DNA of 64,000 nt from CBDDBH01 sp965225625 (GCA_965225625.1 CBDDBH010000032.1:248001-312000); one strand, 5' to 3'. Counted from the stretch's first letter, positions 8,867-17,460 are shown. Program-made: numbers and translations. The notes: generated by a model from the letters alone, not told the origin.

Positions 8867-9303
8867 CACGTTGCCATTGGTGGCTGGAGGACGAAAAAGA
8901 TCCCCAGGCGCAGTTCCCTGGGCTGGACCTCTCGGGCCCTCCCTACTGGAACCCGATCACCGATTGGGAACCCCGGGAAGTGTATGCGATCAAGTGCACC
9001 CCGCCGGATGAGCATCCCTACTGCTATAAGATCGTCTACTTTGATACCTAGGTGCCGGTTGCTTATATCGCCACCATCCATGACAAAAAAGGTGAGTTCT
9101 GGAAGTTTGCTTTCATGGCGATCAGGTCATGGCCTGTTGCAGACGATCCTGAAGGATCGGTCTTATCACCGGCCTGGGGCGCGGTTTTAGAATTCAAGCG
9201 CATGCACGCGACGTATTTTTATCAGAACGGCGAAGCCGTCTATAACGTCCCGTGGACTTCGGAAAACGTGAGCTTGATGACTTTCGAGGCACGCGGCCGC
9301 TAA
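8861..9303 (+). pseudogene. DUF1329-like protein, C-terminal remnant with internal TAG
   Basis: The plus-strand frame reads through KIVYFDT, a TAG at 9049-9051, then VPVAYIATIHDKKGEFWK to the natural stop at 9303. The pattern of the two halves fits the C-terminal third of DUF1329 outer-membrane-associated proteins, which are normally about 450 residues. The 5' end is cut at the junction with the IS91-type fragment. Both halves are in the same frame, so the only lesion within the remnant is the stop, where related proteins plausibly carry Gln (CAG to TAG). The family assignment is from memory of its motifs and is moderate. Confidence 0.55.
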
Positions 9304-9324
9304 CTGGGGAGCGGCGACCGGAAA

Positions 9325-10206
9325 CTAAGCGATGCTGAGCGCCAGGCTCTCGTAGTCGCGCCGCTCGAGGTAATCGTCCAGTTGCCAGCGTTCTACCGCT
9401 GCTATCGCCTCGTCGAAATCCTCGCGAGCGATCGGCGCATGGACGAAGCGTTCACCCCGGTTGAACCGGCTGTAGTCCCACTCGTGATTGGCGAATTCCG
9501 GCGGGTTCGAATACTTCCACAGAGGTAAGTACTTTTTCGGATCAGCGCTGATCGCCTGCTCGGCGGTGTCCAACGCCCGGAAATACCTGCGCAACACGTC
9601 CGTTGAGTAGCCCTCCGGCACCCACCACAGGGTCTTGAACTCCGCGGAGATGATCTCGCGCATGCCGAGCTCGCGGGCCATGTCGAGCTGCGGCGGCAGC
9701 AGGCTTGCAGCGGCGTATTCATCGTCGAGGAGCGCCTTGAGCCGAGCGCCGAAGCCACCCACGTTGACCGGCTTGATGTTATCCAGCGGCAGATGCCCTT
9801 CGAGGCGATACGGTACGTTGAAGTGGCTCCCGGCTCTGAGACCGACCGCAATGGGAACGTCCTTCAGATCCTCCGGGGTGTGGATGTCCGATTCCGTTTT
9901 GACGAAGATTCCCCACTGCGCAATGCCGTGAACATCGGGCACGAACTTGCCCATTTGTGCTCCCGCGTTACTTATGCTGCCCCATAGACATGCCGAGCCG
10001 ATCGCGCCGGCGCCCTCGACGAACGGCTTGTCCTGAGGCCTTTCCTTGTATTCGTCCTTCCAGCGGACCATTTGACCCTTGAGGACATCCCACATGATCT
10101 CGACGTCGAGTCCTTCAGCCGCATAGAAACCTTCCTCGAGAGCCACATATTCATTGAGGCGCATTCCGGTGGGGAATACCTTGATCCTGGTGAGTTCAGC
10201 CGTCAT
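9325..10206 (-). CDS. THI5/NMT1-like periplasmic-binding-fold protein without signal peptide
   Basis: A 293-residue protein with the type II binding-protein fold of the SsuA/ThiY/NMT1 group: FPTGMRLNEYVALEEGFYAAEGLDVE at the N-terminus (split here only for description), DLKDVPIAVGLRAGS in the middle and a central GGFGARLKALLDDEYAAASL. The start at 10206 follows a strong AGGAGG site about 7 bases upstream. There is no signal peptide or lipobox, and no ABC permease or ATPase lies nearby. Either it has lost its export signal or it belongs to the cytoplasmic members of this fold that act as enzymes, such as 4,5-dihydroxyphthalate decarboxylase-like proteins. Ligand unknown. Confidence 0.7.
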   Translation of the reverse strand: MTAELTRIKVFPTGMRLNEYVALEEGFYAAEGLDVEIMWDVLKGQMVRWKDEYKERPQDKPFVEGAGAIGSACLWGSISNAGAQMGKFVPDVHGIAQWGIFVKTESDIHTPEDLKDVPIAVGLRAGSHFNVPYRLEGHLPLDNIKPVNVGGFGARLKALLDDEYAAASLLPPQLDMARELGMREIISAEFKTLWWVPEGYSTDVLRRYFRALDTAEQAISADPKKYLPLWKYSNPPEFANHEWDYSRFNRGERFVHAPIAREDFDEAIAAVERWQLDDYLERRDYESLALSIA

Positions 10207-10438
10207 AACGTGGCCTCCTGTGCGCGTCGGTTTCGTATCTTGTATCGTCTTAGCTCAGGCAATGTTTCAAGTTATTCGTCAGCGGGAAACCCCGTCAAAG
10301 GATCGCTATCGGCTGGCCGATCCCCTACACAGTACCCCTCAACTTCGGATGTGTGAAGCTGAAGAAGATCTCGTAGCGGCCCTGCTCGGCGCATTTACGC
10401 GCGAGTTCGGCCAACGGCGAGCGAGCGACTCACTGTGA

Positions 10439-10741
10439 CTACAGGGTGAAATCGTCGATCAACTCGCGGAGTTTCGCCACGGCGGAATCGGTGGGTTCGA
10501 TCAGTTCGGAACCGGTGCTGAAAAGTCCGGGCGCGGCATCGGCCTTGCACTACATCGCTTTTGCTTCCAGCGAGATGCGCTCGCGCGCCGCATCGGCGAC
10601 CGGCGCCTCGAACCACAAGCTGTAGATCTCGCCGGCGATCACTTCGCCGACTCCGGCCGGATTGTCGCCCTCCGAGCATGGAATACTGCCGCTACGTTCT
10701 CCCTCGAAACCCTCGCCGATCTAACCGACTACCACCTCTAC
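10439..10741 (-). pseudogene. unrecognised coding remnant with in-frame TAG stops
   Basis: One minus-strand frame has protein-like composition over about 100 codons but is cut by TAG codons at plus positions 10721-10723 and 10550-10552 before a final TAG at 10439-10441. Visible pieces are GEVIAGEIYSLWFEAP, ADAARERISLEAKAM and GLFSTGSELIEPTDS. A further protein-like piece (LAELARKCAEQGRYE) lies in another frame just downstream, near 10340-10430. I do not recognise the family. It lies upstream of the NMT1-like gene on the same strand. Confidence 0.4.
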
Positions 10742-10799
10742 GGCGTGTGCAACACCTGCTCGCGTCCATGGGGCAGGCCGATAAGGTCCCTCAGAGTAA

Positions 10800-11003
10800 A
10801 CGGAGTTACTCAAATCCGAATATTTCAGCCCGACCGACACCAGGACTACTTGCCCGTGGAAGGGGAGCGCGAGCTACTATACGATCTCGATGAACGGCGA
10901 TACCAACGAGGACGCCGCCTGGGCCTACCCGGACCCGCAGCAAGCAGCGGAGAACATCCGCTACCACGTTGCCTTCTGGCGTGGCGTGACCGTCGAGGAA
11001 TAG
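10800..11003 (+). pseudogene. DUF427 domain remnant
   Basis: A 67-codon open piece, closed upstream by a TAA at 10797-10799 and with no start codon before the conserved part. It carries the DUF427 pattern: TRTTCPWKGSASYYTI, then NEDAAWAYPDPQQAAENI and HVAFWRGVTVEE before the TAG at 11001. DUF427 proteins are small, often 90-130 residues, of unknown biochemical role. The N-terminal part is missing or degenerate. The molybdopterin oxidoreductase starts 57 bases downstream on the same strand. Confidence 0.65.
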
Positions 11004-11060
11004 CGCGGCCGCGTCTGTGGGCTTCAACCAAAGCGGCCGGAGCTGGCGAGGAAGACGCGC

Positions 11061-13376
11061 ATGACCGATTCCAAGAATACTTCCACCGTTAGGACCGGCG
11101 CACATTGGGGCATGTTCGAAGCCGAAGTATCGGACGGTCGTCTGGTCGGCGTGCGTGCGTTCGAGGGCGATCCGACACCCTCGCCCATCATCGAGGCGAT
11201 GCCCAGTGCGATTCATCATGAAAGTCGCATTCACCAGCCGATGGTGCGCGCGGGATACCTCGAGCACGGCAAGGACAGCGACCCGACGGCGCGCGGCGCG
11301 GAGCCCTTCGTGCCTGTTTCCTGGGACCGGGCACTGTACCTTGTCGCCGATGAACTCGCGCGCGTCAAAGCCGACCACGGCAACGAGGCGATCTACGCAA
11401 GCTCGGGATGGGCCAGCGCCGGCTGCTTCCACAGCGCAGAGGCGCAGCTCGAGCGGTTCATGAACCTGCATGGCGGGTTCGTTTCGCAGGTGACCAACTA
11501 CAGCTTCGGCGCAGCGACGGTGATCGTGCCGCGTGTCGTCGGCACGTTGCAGCCGGTGGTCGGACCGGTCACCGCGTGGCCGACCATCGCAAAGAACACC
11601 CGGCTGATGGTGCTGTTCGGCGGCATGGCGCCCAAGAACGCGCAGATCAACAAGGACGGCATCGGGCGCCACGACATCGCCGATTGGCTCGACAGGATCC
11701 GCGCGGCCGGCGTCGAGTTCGTCTCGATCAGCCCGCTGCGCGACGACGCGCCCGGAGGGCTGGACGCCCAATGGCTGCCCATACGCCCCAATACCGACTC
11801 TGCGTTGATGCTGGGGATCATGCACACGCTGTCCAGCGAGGGCCTGCATGACGAAGCATTCCTCGACCGCTACTGCATCGGTTTCGACCGTTTCCTCCCA
11901 TATCTCATGGGCGAAACCGACGGCACGCCCAAGACCGCCGAGTGGGCCGCGGCGATCACGGAAATCGATGCCGAGACAATTCGGACGCTCGCCCGCCGCA
12001 TGGCGGCGACACGAACGCTGATTTCAGTCAGTTGGTCCGTCCAGCGCGCAGACCACGGCGAGCAACCCTATTGGCTCGCGATCACGCTTGCCGCCATGCT
12101 GGGCCAGATCGGCCTGCCTGGCGGCGGATTCGGGTTTGGCTATGGCGCGATCAACGGGATCGGCGCGCCACGGCAGCGCCTGCCCGTGCCGAAACTTCCG
12201 GTCGGCAAGAACCCGGTGAAGGCATTCATTCCGGTGGCGCGGGTCAGCGACATGTTGCTCGACCCCGGCGGGGACCTCGATTTCAACGGCCAGCGGCTGA
12301 CCTACCCGGATATCCGCCTGGTCTACTGGTGCGGCGGCAACCCGTTCCACAAGCAGCAGGACCTCAATCGCCTTCGCCAGGCGTGGGCGAAGCCGGAGAC
12401 GATCGTAATCCACGAGCCTTGGTGGACCCCGGCGGCGCGGCGCGCAGACATTGTGCTGCCCTGCGCGACGACGATGGAACGCAACGACATCGGCGCGACT
12501 GCCTTCGATTCGTACTATTTCGCGATGCAGAAGGCGATCGAGCCGGTCGGCGACTCGCGCAGCGAGTACGCCATCTACAGTGAGCTGGCGGATAGGCTGG
12601 GGTTCCGCGAAGCATTCACCGAGGGTCGGACGGAGATCGAGTGGCTGCGACACATATACGACGTCGCGCGGCAGCAGGCGGCCGAGCTGAAGCTGGAAAT
12701 GCCGGGTTTCGACGCGTTCTGGGAAGCGGGTCACATCGCCTTCCCCGAGCCCGAGGACCCGCCGGTCCTGTTTGAGGACTTCAGACGCGATCCAGTGGCG
12801 AACGCGCTTAAGACACCTTCCGGGCGCATCGAGATATTTTCCGCAACGATCGACGGATTCGGCTATGACGACTGCACCGGCACACCGCAATGGAGGGAGC
12901 CGTCGGAGTGGCTGGGCGCCGACAAGGCAGCCGACTATCCGCTGCACATGATCTCGAACCAGCCGCGGTTCCGGCTGCACAGCCAGCTCGATTGCGGATC
13001 GGTCAGCCAGGGCGGCAAGGTCGCGGGCCGCGAGCCGGTGCAGATCAATACGGATGATGCCGCGGCACGCGGGATCGTCGATGGCGACGTCGTTCGGCTC
13101 TACAACAGCCGCGGCGCGTGCCTTGCCGGGGCCACAGTCACCGACACCATCCGGCCGGGCGTCATCCAGCTCTCGACCGGCGCGTGGTACGACCCCGACG
13201 ATCCCGCCCAGGACGGTAGCCTGGACAAGCACGGCAACCCCAACATGCTGACGCTCGACAAAGGCACCTCGAAGCTCTCGCAATGCTGCACCGCGCAGTC
13301 ATGCCTGGTCGAGGTCGAAAAGTACGAAGGCGATGTGCCCGACATCACCGCCTTCGATCGGCCAGCGGTAGCGTGA
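11061..13376 (+). CDS. BisC-like molybdopterin oxidoreductase
   Basis: A 771-residue enzyme of the DMSO reductase superfamily, closest in pattern to biotin sulfoxide/TMAO reductase-like members. The N-terminus lacks the cysteine motif for an Fe-S cluster and there is no Tat leader, so a cytoplasmic BisC-like reductase is likely. The segment SSGWASAGCFHSAEAQLERF places a putative Mo-ligand Ser119. The pterin-binding regions VYWCGGNPFHKQQDLN and IVIHEPWWTPAARRADIVLP are intact, as is the C-terminal dinucleotide-binding domain (HMISNQPRFRLHSQ). It is uninterrupted over 2.3 kb although flanked by broken genes. Its base use is visibly richer in GCG/GGC codons than the neighbours, consistent with transfer. 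Substrate unknown. Confidence 0.88.
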   Translation: MTDSKNTSTVRTGAHWGMFEAEVSDGRLVGVRAFEGDPTPSPIIEAMPSAIHHESRIHQPMVRAGYLEHGKDSDPTARGAEPFVPVSWDRALYLVADELARVKADHGNEAIYASSGWASAGCFHSAEAQLERFMNLHGGFVSQVTNYSFGAATVIVPRVVGTLQPVVGPVTAWPTIAKNTRLMVLFGGMAPKNAQINKDGIGRHDIADWLDRIRAAGVEFVSISPLRDDAPGGLDAQWLPIRPNTDSALMLGIMHTLSSEGLHDEAFLDRYCIGFDRFLPYLMGETDGTPKTAEWAAAITEIDAETIRTLARRMAATRTLISVSWSVQRADHGEQPYWLAITLAAMLGQIGLPGGGFGFGYGAINGIGAPRQRLPVPKLPVGKNPVKAFIPVARVSDMLLDPGGDLDFNGQRLTYPDIRLVYWCGGNPFHKQQDLNRLRQAWAKPETIVIHEPWWTPAARRADIVLPCATTMERNDIGATAFDSYYFAMQKAIEPVGDSRSEYAIYSELADRLGFREAFTEGRTEIEWLRHIYDVARQQAAELKLEMPGFDAFWEAGHIAFPEPEDPPVLFEDFRRDPVANALKTPSGRIEIFSATIDGFGYDDCTGTPQWREPSEWLGADKAADYPLHMISNQPRFRLHSQLDCGSVSQGGKVAGREPVQINTDDAAARGIVDGDVVRLYNSRGACLAGATVTDTIRPGVIQLSTGAWYDPDDPAQDGSLDKHGNPNMLTLDKGTSKLSQCCTAQSCLVEVEKYEGDVPDITAFDRPAVA

Positions 13377-13584
13377 GATCCTTGTGTCAGTGCCCTTTAC
13401 ACGTAACGGCTGTTGTGCCGTTCGAGCTTGAACGCGGCGAAATCAAGCGATGCGACTTGTGCATATCCCAGCTGTTCGACGTCGCCCTAAGCGGCGCCTA
13501 TCCCCTGTAAATTGCGGCAATGAATGCTGGGGTCTATGTCAGGATCGTGTGGGCTGGGGCGGGTGAGTTTCGGTATGGGTAAAC

Positions 13585-14092
13585 CTAGTCATCGCTTCGG
13601 GCAATGAGGGTAAAGTAAAACGCAAGGGCCGCCATATACAGAAGCCAGGCGATACCGATGATATAGACACTCGATGTCGGTATGGGTAATCCAATCGTTC
13701 CTGCCACTATCGCAGCGACACCCAGCAGATAACTGATGCTCATTCGCAATCGATAGTTCAGCTGTGGTCCTGGCGCAGTTGAGGATGCAAGCGCCTGCCG
13801 TCGCCATCTTTGATAGAAATAGAAGAAAACGACCAAAAAAGATACCGAGGCTTATGCTCGCGTATTTCCAAACCGACGCGTCCGACAGTCCGGAAAGCCG
13901 CAATATTGACGGTCCGAGCGAGAAAAACAGAACGGCGAATCCAACCTGGATCCGGACTTTGATGAGCAGCCACTGATAGGCAGATAGCTTGCTGCCTCCA
14001 CCACTTCGCAACGCCGTAACGACGGCAGCAAAGCCAACGAAGGCTACCGATATTTGTGAGACCGTATTCAGGAAACTATATACGTCCATCAC
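13585..14092 (-). pseudogene. small multi-TM membrane protein, frameshifted in a T run
   Basis: The minus-strand frame from 14092 gives MMDVYSFLNTVSQISVAFVGFAAVV and further hydrophobic segments down to SISLGIF, then the family-like continuation (VVFFYFYQRWRR...ISYLLGVAAIVAG) is in another frame ending at 13585. The switch lies at the run of six T on the minus strand (13835-13840 on plus); five T would restore one frame of about 168 residues with four to five membrane spans. It may be a real frameshift or a sequencing error. The family is common in environmental bacteria and has no known function. Confidence 0.65.
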
Positions 14093-14105
14093 TCTACGAC
14101 CTCGT

Positions 14106-14238
14106 CTACACCTCCCTCGGATGATGCCGGGCGTAGTAAAAGAACACGAGGGCGGCGAGGTAGGACGCGGCCATCAGCGCCATTTGAACCGCAAACTGAG
14201 TCTCAAACCAGCCAGTTTCGCCTAAGGGAAGAATAGCT
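14106..14238 (-). pseudogene. C-terminal remnant of a membrane protein
   Basis: About 44 codons on the minus strand read LGETGWFETQFAVQMALM, ASYLAALVFFYYARHH and end at a TAG. This looks like the last membrane span of one of the small membrane proteins that populate this part of the island. An in-frame stop lies directly upstream. It ends 14 bases before the frameshifted gene at 14092 on the same strand. Confidence 0.45.
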
Positions 14239-14328
14239 TAACGGGTCGTCGTTACCCCGAGGGCGGCAGGCGGCACAGGATAGAGGTCTCCCCCTGCTGG
14301 ACGCGAGGCTCTTGAAGCTTTACATGCA

Positions 14329-14363
14329 TGACGTAATAGGTTTTCTCAAAACTGGCCATGGCG
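14329..14363. repeat. direct repeat copy 1 flanking the NTF2-like gene
   Basis: This copy matches 14902-14937 over about 35 bases, identical for the first 21 and then with a few differences and one indel. On the minus strand both copies encode a start-like MxSxEKTYYV peptide, so they look like duplicated 5' ends of a small membrane-protein gene. Confidence 0.7.
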
Positions 14364-14445
14364 TTCTGCTCCGACGAACGTGTGGGCGATGGGATCCATG
14401 TCTATCTTTTGCTACAGTCGGCGTCTGTTTTAAGGAGCCACCACT

Positions 14446-14844
14446 ATGGGACCCAATGCGGACGTCATCAAAGAACTCTACGATAATTTTGCTGCGGGCG
14501 ATGTGCCGGCCGTGCTCGGCGCTATGGACCCGAACATCGAGTGGATCGAGGCTGACAACTTCTACATGTCCGACCGGAACCCCTATCACGGTCCCGATGC
14601 GATTGCAGACGGTATATTCACCCGAATCGTTTCCGACGTGGCGAACTTCGGCGCACACCCCGAGCGCATCACTGACGCTGGCGACACTGTCGTGGTGGAG
14701 GGCCGCTACAAAGGCACGGTGAAGGCAACCGGCATCGACGTAGACGCCCAGTTCGCACACGTTTGGGGTCTCAGTGACGGCAAAATCACGAGCTTCCAGC
14801 AGTACACCGACACTGCGCAATGGGCGAAAGCGCGGGTTGGTTGA
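14446..14844 (+). CDS. SnoaL/NTF2-like protein
   Basis: A 132-residue protein of the SnoaL-like, NTF2-fold group. Seen: IKELYDNFAAGDVPAVLGAMDPNIEWIEAD at the N-terminus (typical helix-strand opening, described in part), the central YHGPDAIADGIF, VVVEGRYKGTV and a C-terminal HVWGLSDGKITSFQQYTDT. Such proteins include ketosteroid isomerase-like enzymes and many of unknown role; the substrate is not predictable. The start at 14446 has an AAGGAG site 8-9 bases upstream. The gene is intact and flanked by two direct repeats (14329-14363 and 14902-14937). Confidence 0.85.
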   Translation: MGPNADVIKELYDNFAAGDVPAVLGAMDPNIEWIEADNFYMSDRNPYHGPDAIADGIFTRIVSDVANFGAHPERITDAGDTVVVEGRYKGTVKATGIDVDAQFAHVWGLSDGKITSFQQYTDTAQWAKARVG

Positions 14845-14901
14845 GGGCGTTAGCGTTGTTGCGGACTGAGGAATCCCGGCGCGATTCAGCAACGATTTGG
14901 G

Positions 14902-14937
14902 TGACGTAATAGGTTTTCTCAAGGCTGACCATTGGCG
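14902..14937. repeat. direct repeat copy 2 flanking the NTF2-like gene
   Basis: Second copy of the repeat at 14329-14363. On the minus strand it encodes MVSLEKTYYVTQIVAES from an ATG at 14933 with a GGGAGG site upstream, then the frame loses all resemblance. This is probably the 5' remnant of a gene like the one at 15050-15517. Confidence 0.7.
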
Positions 14938-15049
14938 CTTACCTCCCGGTGGGTTGATACCGGAAGGATAGCGGTGAGGGCCGGGAAATGCCTGGCATGC
15001 AGGAAAATGCGTGCCAGTTAGTGGAGGTCAACCGTATCGCTTTTGACAC

Positions 15050-15517
15050 TCACTCCGTCAATCCGAGTTGTTGAAGTTCGGCAGGAGACATCAGTCCCTT
15101 CTTCTTCGCGTCGTCGAACCATTCTCTACCACCCGCTGCCAGCGCGAATATTTCCTGGTAATGCCGTTTCACGAATGCCAGTGTTCCCCCAGACAAAGTT
15201 CCATCATCAATGTGGTATAGCGCCAATCGCATTGACCCAGCTTGTCGCCACATAAGTAAGTTAAATACAAAGGCATCGTTCGGTTCCAGTTCGGTCGCCC
15301 CGTCCAATCCCAATCTCAGAATTTCTGCATTACGGCCTTCGTAAACGGGCATATAGGCGTCGAATATCAAGCTCCACACCGAGTCTTCCGCCTCGCTTTG
15401 CATTTGGCCGGTGTTTTGTCGCACTTGTAAAGACAGGTAGACCAGGGAAACAACGATGACGAATACGCCGACTATCTCCGCTAGGAATGATGCCTGCTCC
15501 AGTGTAATGGCTTCCAT
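15050..15517 (-). CDS. single-TM small membrane protein of unknown function
   Basis: A 155-residue protein with one N-terminal membrane span (FLAEIVGVFVIVVSLVYLSLQV) followed by RQNTGQ and a soluble region rich in acidic and aromatic residues (WREAGS-like MWRQAGSMRLALYH; HYQEIFALAAGGREWF). The pattern, span then QVRQNT, is a common environmental family without known function. The start at 15517 has an AAGGGGG site about 5 bases upstream; the frame is open to 15550. Remnants of paralogues appear at 14902-14937 and 16044-16103. Confidence 0.75.
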   Translation of the reverse strand: MEAITLEQASFLAEIVGVFVIVVSLVYLSLQVRQNTGQMQSEAEDSVWSLIFDAYMPVYEGRNAEILRLGLDGATELEPNDAFVFNLLMWRQAGSMRLALYHIDDGTLSGGTLAFVKRHYQEIFALAAGGREWFDDAKKKGLMSPAELQQLGLTE

Positions 15518-15625
15518 GATGCCCCCTTTGTCGTTGATGTGATTACCCAAGCATAGCCCAAATGGTTTTGTCCCCAGCGGCGCAGGATACTGGGTGGGAT
15601 TACCTATCGTATGGAGGGAGAGACG

Positions 15626-16210
15626 ATGACTGATTACGAACTGCTCGACTTATTCATTCAGAACGCAGATAGCCTTCAATCCGCATTTATGAACTATATC
15701 GCGGTACTTTTTGCTTTCCTCATCGCTGGTTATTTGGCCGCTGCCACGCTTGTTTTTGTCGTTGTAGCACTGTTCACGTTGGTGACATTGCAACAAGCAT
15801 TGTACACCTGGGGTTACGGAAACGACTTAGCGGGCTTCGCAGGTCAAATAATAGCGCGGGCGGCTGAGAACCCGTCAGCACTCGGGTGGCACGGTACAGC
15901 AAGTTTGATGGGCGTCGCTATTTCAAATCCCGTAGCGTCATCCAGTGGTTCGGTTGTCATTATTCTCAGCTACATCGGCGCACTCGTATTGTTCTTCCAC
16001 CAACGCCATGTGGGTCGGGCACAACAACACAGGAGGACACATTATGAACATGACAGACGTAGCAACCTGGGGGCAGTTAATCAGCGCCGCTGCGGTGGCC
16101 TAGTATGGACATCGTGGGCCGGGTTGCTGCCTGGGAGTAATCCGTCAACCCTTTCGTGGCGATACAGGCCCGGTCGAGTCGGGCCGAATATTCGGATCTA
16201 TCTAAGTTGA
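15626..16210 (+). CDS. small membrane protein with anomalous C-terminal extension
   Basis: The 195-residue product opens MTDYELLDLF, has a span at roughly residues 24-50 (YIAVLFAFLIAGYLAAATL and on) and a last span ending in ALVLFFHQRHVG. Related small membrane proteins end shortly after such a segment. Here the frame continues for about 60 polar, arginine-rich residues that overlap the start of the next remnant, so the original stop has probably been lost or a frameshift occurred near 16010. The start at 15626 follows a GGAGGGAG site. It diverges from the gene at 15050-15517. Function unknown. Confidence 0.6.
   Translation: MTDYELLDLFIQNADSLQSAFMNYIAVLFAFLIAGYLAAATLVFVVVALFTLVTLQQALYTWGYGNDLAGFAGQIIARAAENPSALGWHGTASLMGVAISNPVASSSGSVVIILSYIGALVLFFHQRHVGRAQQHRRTHYEHDRRSNLGAVNQRRCGGLVWTSWAGLLPGSNPSTLSWRYRPGRVGPNIRIYLS
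16044..16103 (+). pseudogene. 5' remnant of a QVRQN-type membrane-protein gene
   Basis: An AGGAGG site followed by ATG at 16044 opens MNMTDVATWGQLISAAAVA and stops at TAG 16101-16103. Position and start resemble the single-TM family seen at 15050-15517. Nothing downstream in any frame continues the family, so only the 5' end remains. Confidence 0.4.
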
Positions 16211-16296
16211 CCGAAGTCACACGACCAAAGCCTCGATCTCTACGTTACGGAGTGGGGTTTCTGTCGTAAGCTGAGCCTAGGGGGCTCGAAACTACC

Positions 16297-17460
16297 GTGA
16301 CGTCTTACTCCACATCAGCCCGACCCGGAATAACGGGGGAAGGCGAAGGCGGGATCATATTCAGCGTCGTCGCGGCGTCAGCTATCGCGCTGCTGGTGCT
16401 GACGACGGGGCCACTGCTGGTCGGCGCCTATGTCACTACCCTAGGGCTTTCGGTGCGTTCTGCTGGATTGCTTTTCTCGCTGGAAATGTTGGGCTTCATG
16501 TTGGGCGCGATCGCTATGTTCGCGCTGCTGTTGCGAAATCGGCAACGAGTGGTAACGGCCGCGCTAGGTGTGATGACCGGCGCGAATGTTCTCTCCGTGT
16601 TTTCTGAGACTATGCCGCTTTTGGCTGCGTTGCGGTGTCTGTCCGGTTTCGGTGCAGGGATCCTGATGACGATGACCATACTGGTCATCGGAAGACTGCG
16701 AAATCCCGACGCGATCTACGGACTGTGGACGATCGGGCAATTGTCGCTCGGCGCCGTCGCACTGCTTGTATTTCCAGCGGTCATAGCAGCGATGGGACTG
16801 CCGGCGGTTTTCGCCATCATCGCAAGCCTCAGTGCAACATTGTTCGCCACCGTCCGATTCTATTCGCCAGCGCCGCCAACGTTTGGGTCGCCACATGGGG
16901 CAGCGCGCGTAGAAGCCGGTCCAATATTGGGTTGGGCTTGTCTGGCCGGGATTTTTATCTACTACGCCGGTCAGGCCGCAGTGTGGGCTTATCTGGAACG
17001 AATCGGAGTTTCCTGGGCGCTGCAACCGGACGCGGTGAGCTTGGTCTTGTTTGCCGGACTCCTCGCGGGTATCGCCGGCGCGAGCCTAGCCGTATTGGTG
17101 GGGAACCGGACTGGACGTGTCATCCCGGTGACCGCGAGCCTTGCTTTGTCCGCAGTTTCGATTGGTATCCTGATGATCTCCGGCGATAGCACCCGATTCG
17201 GGTTGGGCGTCACTTTATTCAACCTGGCCTGGTACTTGTTCCTGCCTTACAGTGCCGCCATGATCGCCGCCGTCGATCGAAATGGCAAGCTGCTGATCGG
17301 GTTGAGTGTGGTTTTCCCGGGCGCGCTCGCTGCGGGCCCAGCGGCAGCTGCCCTGTTCGTTCGAGACAGCGAACTGCTCGCACCGCTACTTTTAGGATTG
17401 GTATCGATCCCCATCGGTTTAGTTTGCATGCTTCCGGCAGCACGCCATACCTCGCCCTGA
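16297..17460 (+). CDS. MFS transporter
   Basis: A 387-residue, strongly hydrophobic protein with about 12 membrane spans of the major facilitator type. The first spans begin GIIFSVVAASAIALLVLTT after a polar N-terminal stretch; the A-like loop MLLRNRQRVV-type segment (ALLLRNRQRVVTAALG) and GAGILMTMTIL follow. The fourth-to-fifth span region GQLSLGAVALL is glycine-rich. The start at 16297 is a GTG without a clear ribosome-binding site; it could be slightly downstream. Substrate cannot be predicted. The gene is intact in a region of broken ones. Confidence 0.8.
   Translation: MTSYSTSARPGITGEGEGGIIFSVVAASAIALLVLTTGPLLVGAYVTTLGLSVRSAGLLFSLEMLGFMLGAIAMFALLLRNRQRVVTAALGVMTGANVLSVFSETMPLLAALRCLSGFGAGILMTMTILVIGRLRNPDAIYGLWTIGQLSLGAVALLVFPAVIAAMGLPAVFAIIASLSATLFATVRFYSPAPPTFGSPHGAARVEAGPILGWACLAGIFIYYAGQAAVWAYLERIGVSWALQPDAVSLVLFAGLLAGIAGASLAVLVGNRTGRVIPVTASLALSAVSIGILMISGDSTRFGLGVTLFNLAWYLFLPYSAAMIAAVDRNGKLLIGLSVVFPGALAAGPAAAALFVRDSELLAPLLLGLVSIPIGLVCMLPAARHTSP

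Noticed and set aside
12024..13283. A 419-codon open frame antisense to the BisC-like gene, and another of 347 codons at 10806-11849.
   Set aside because: They are mirror frames of GC-rich coding DNA, have no motifs or ribosome-binding sites, and overlap a well-supported gene.
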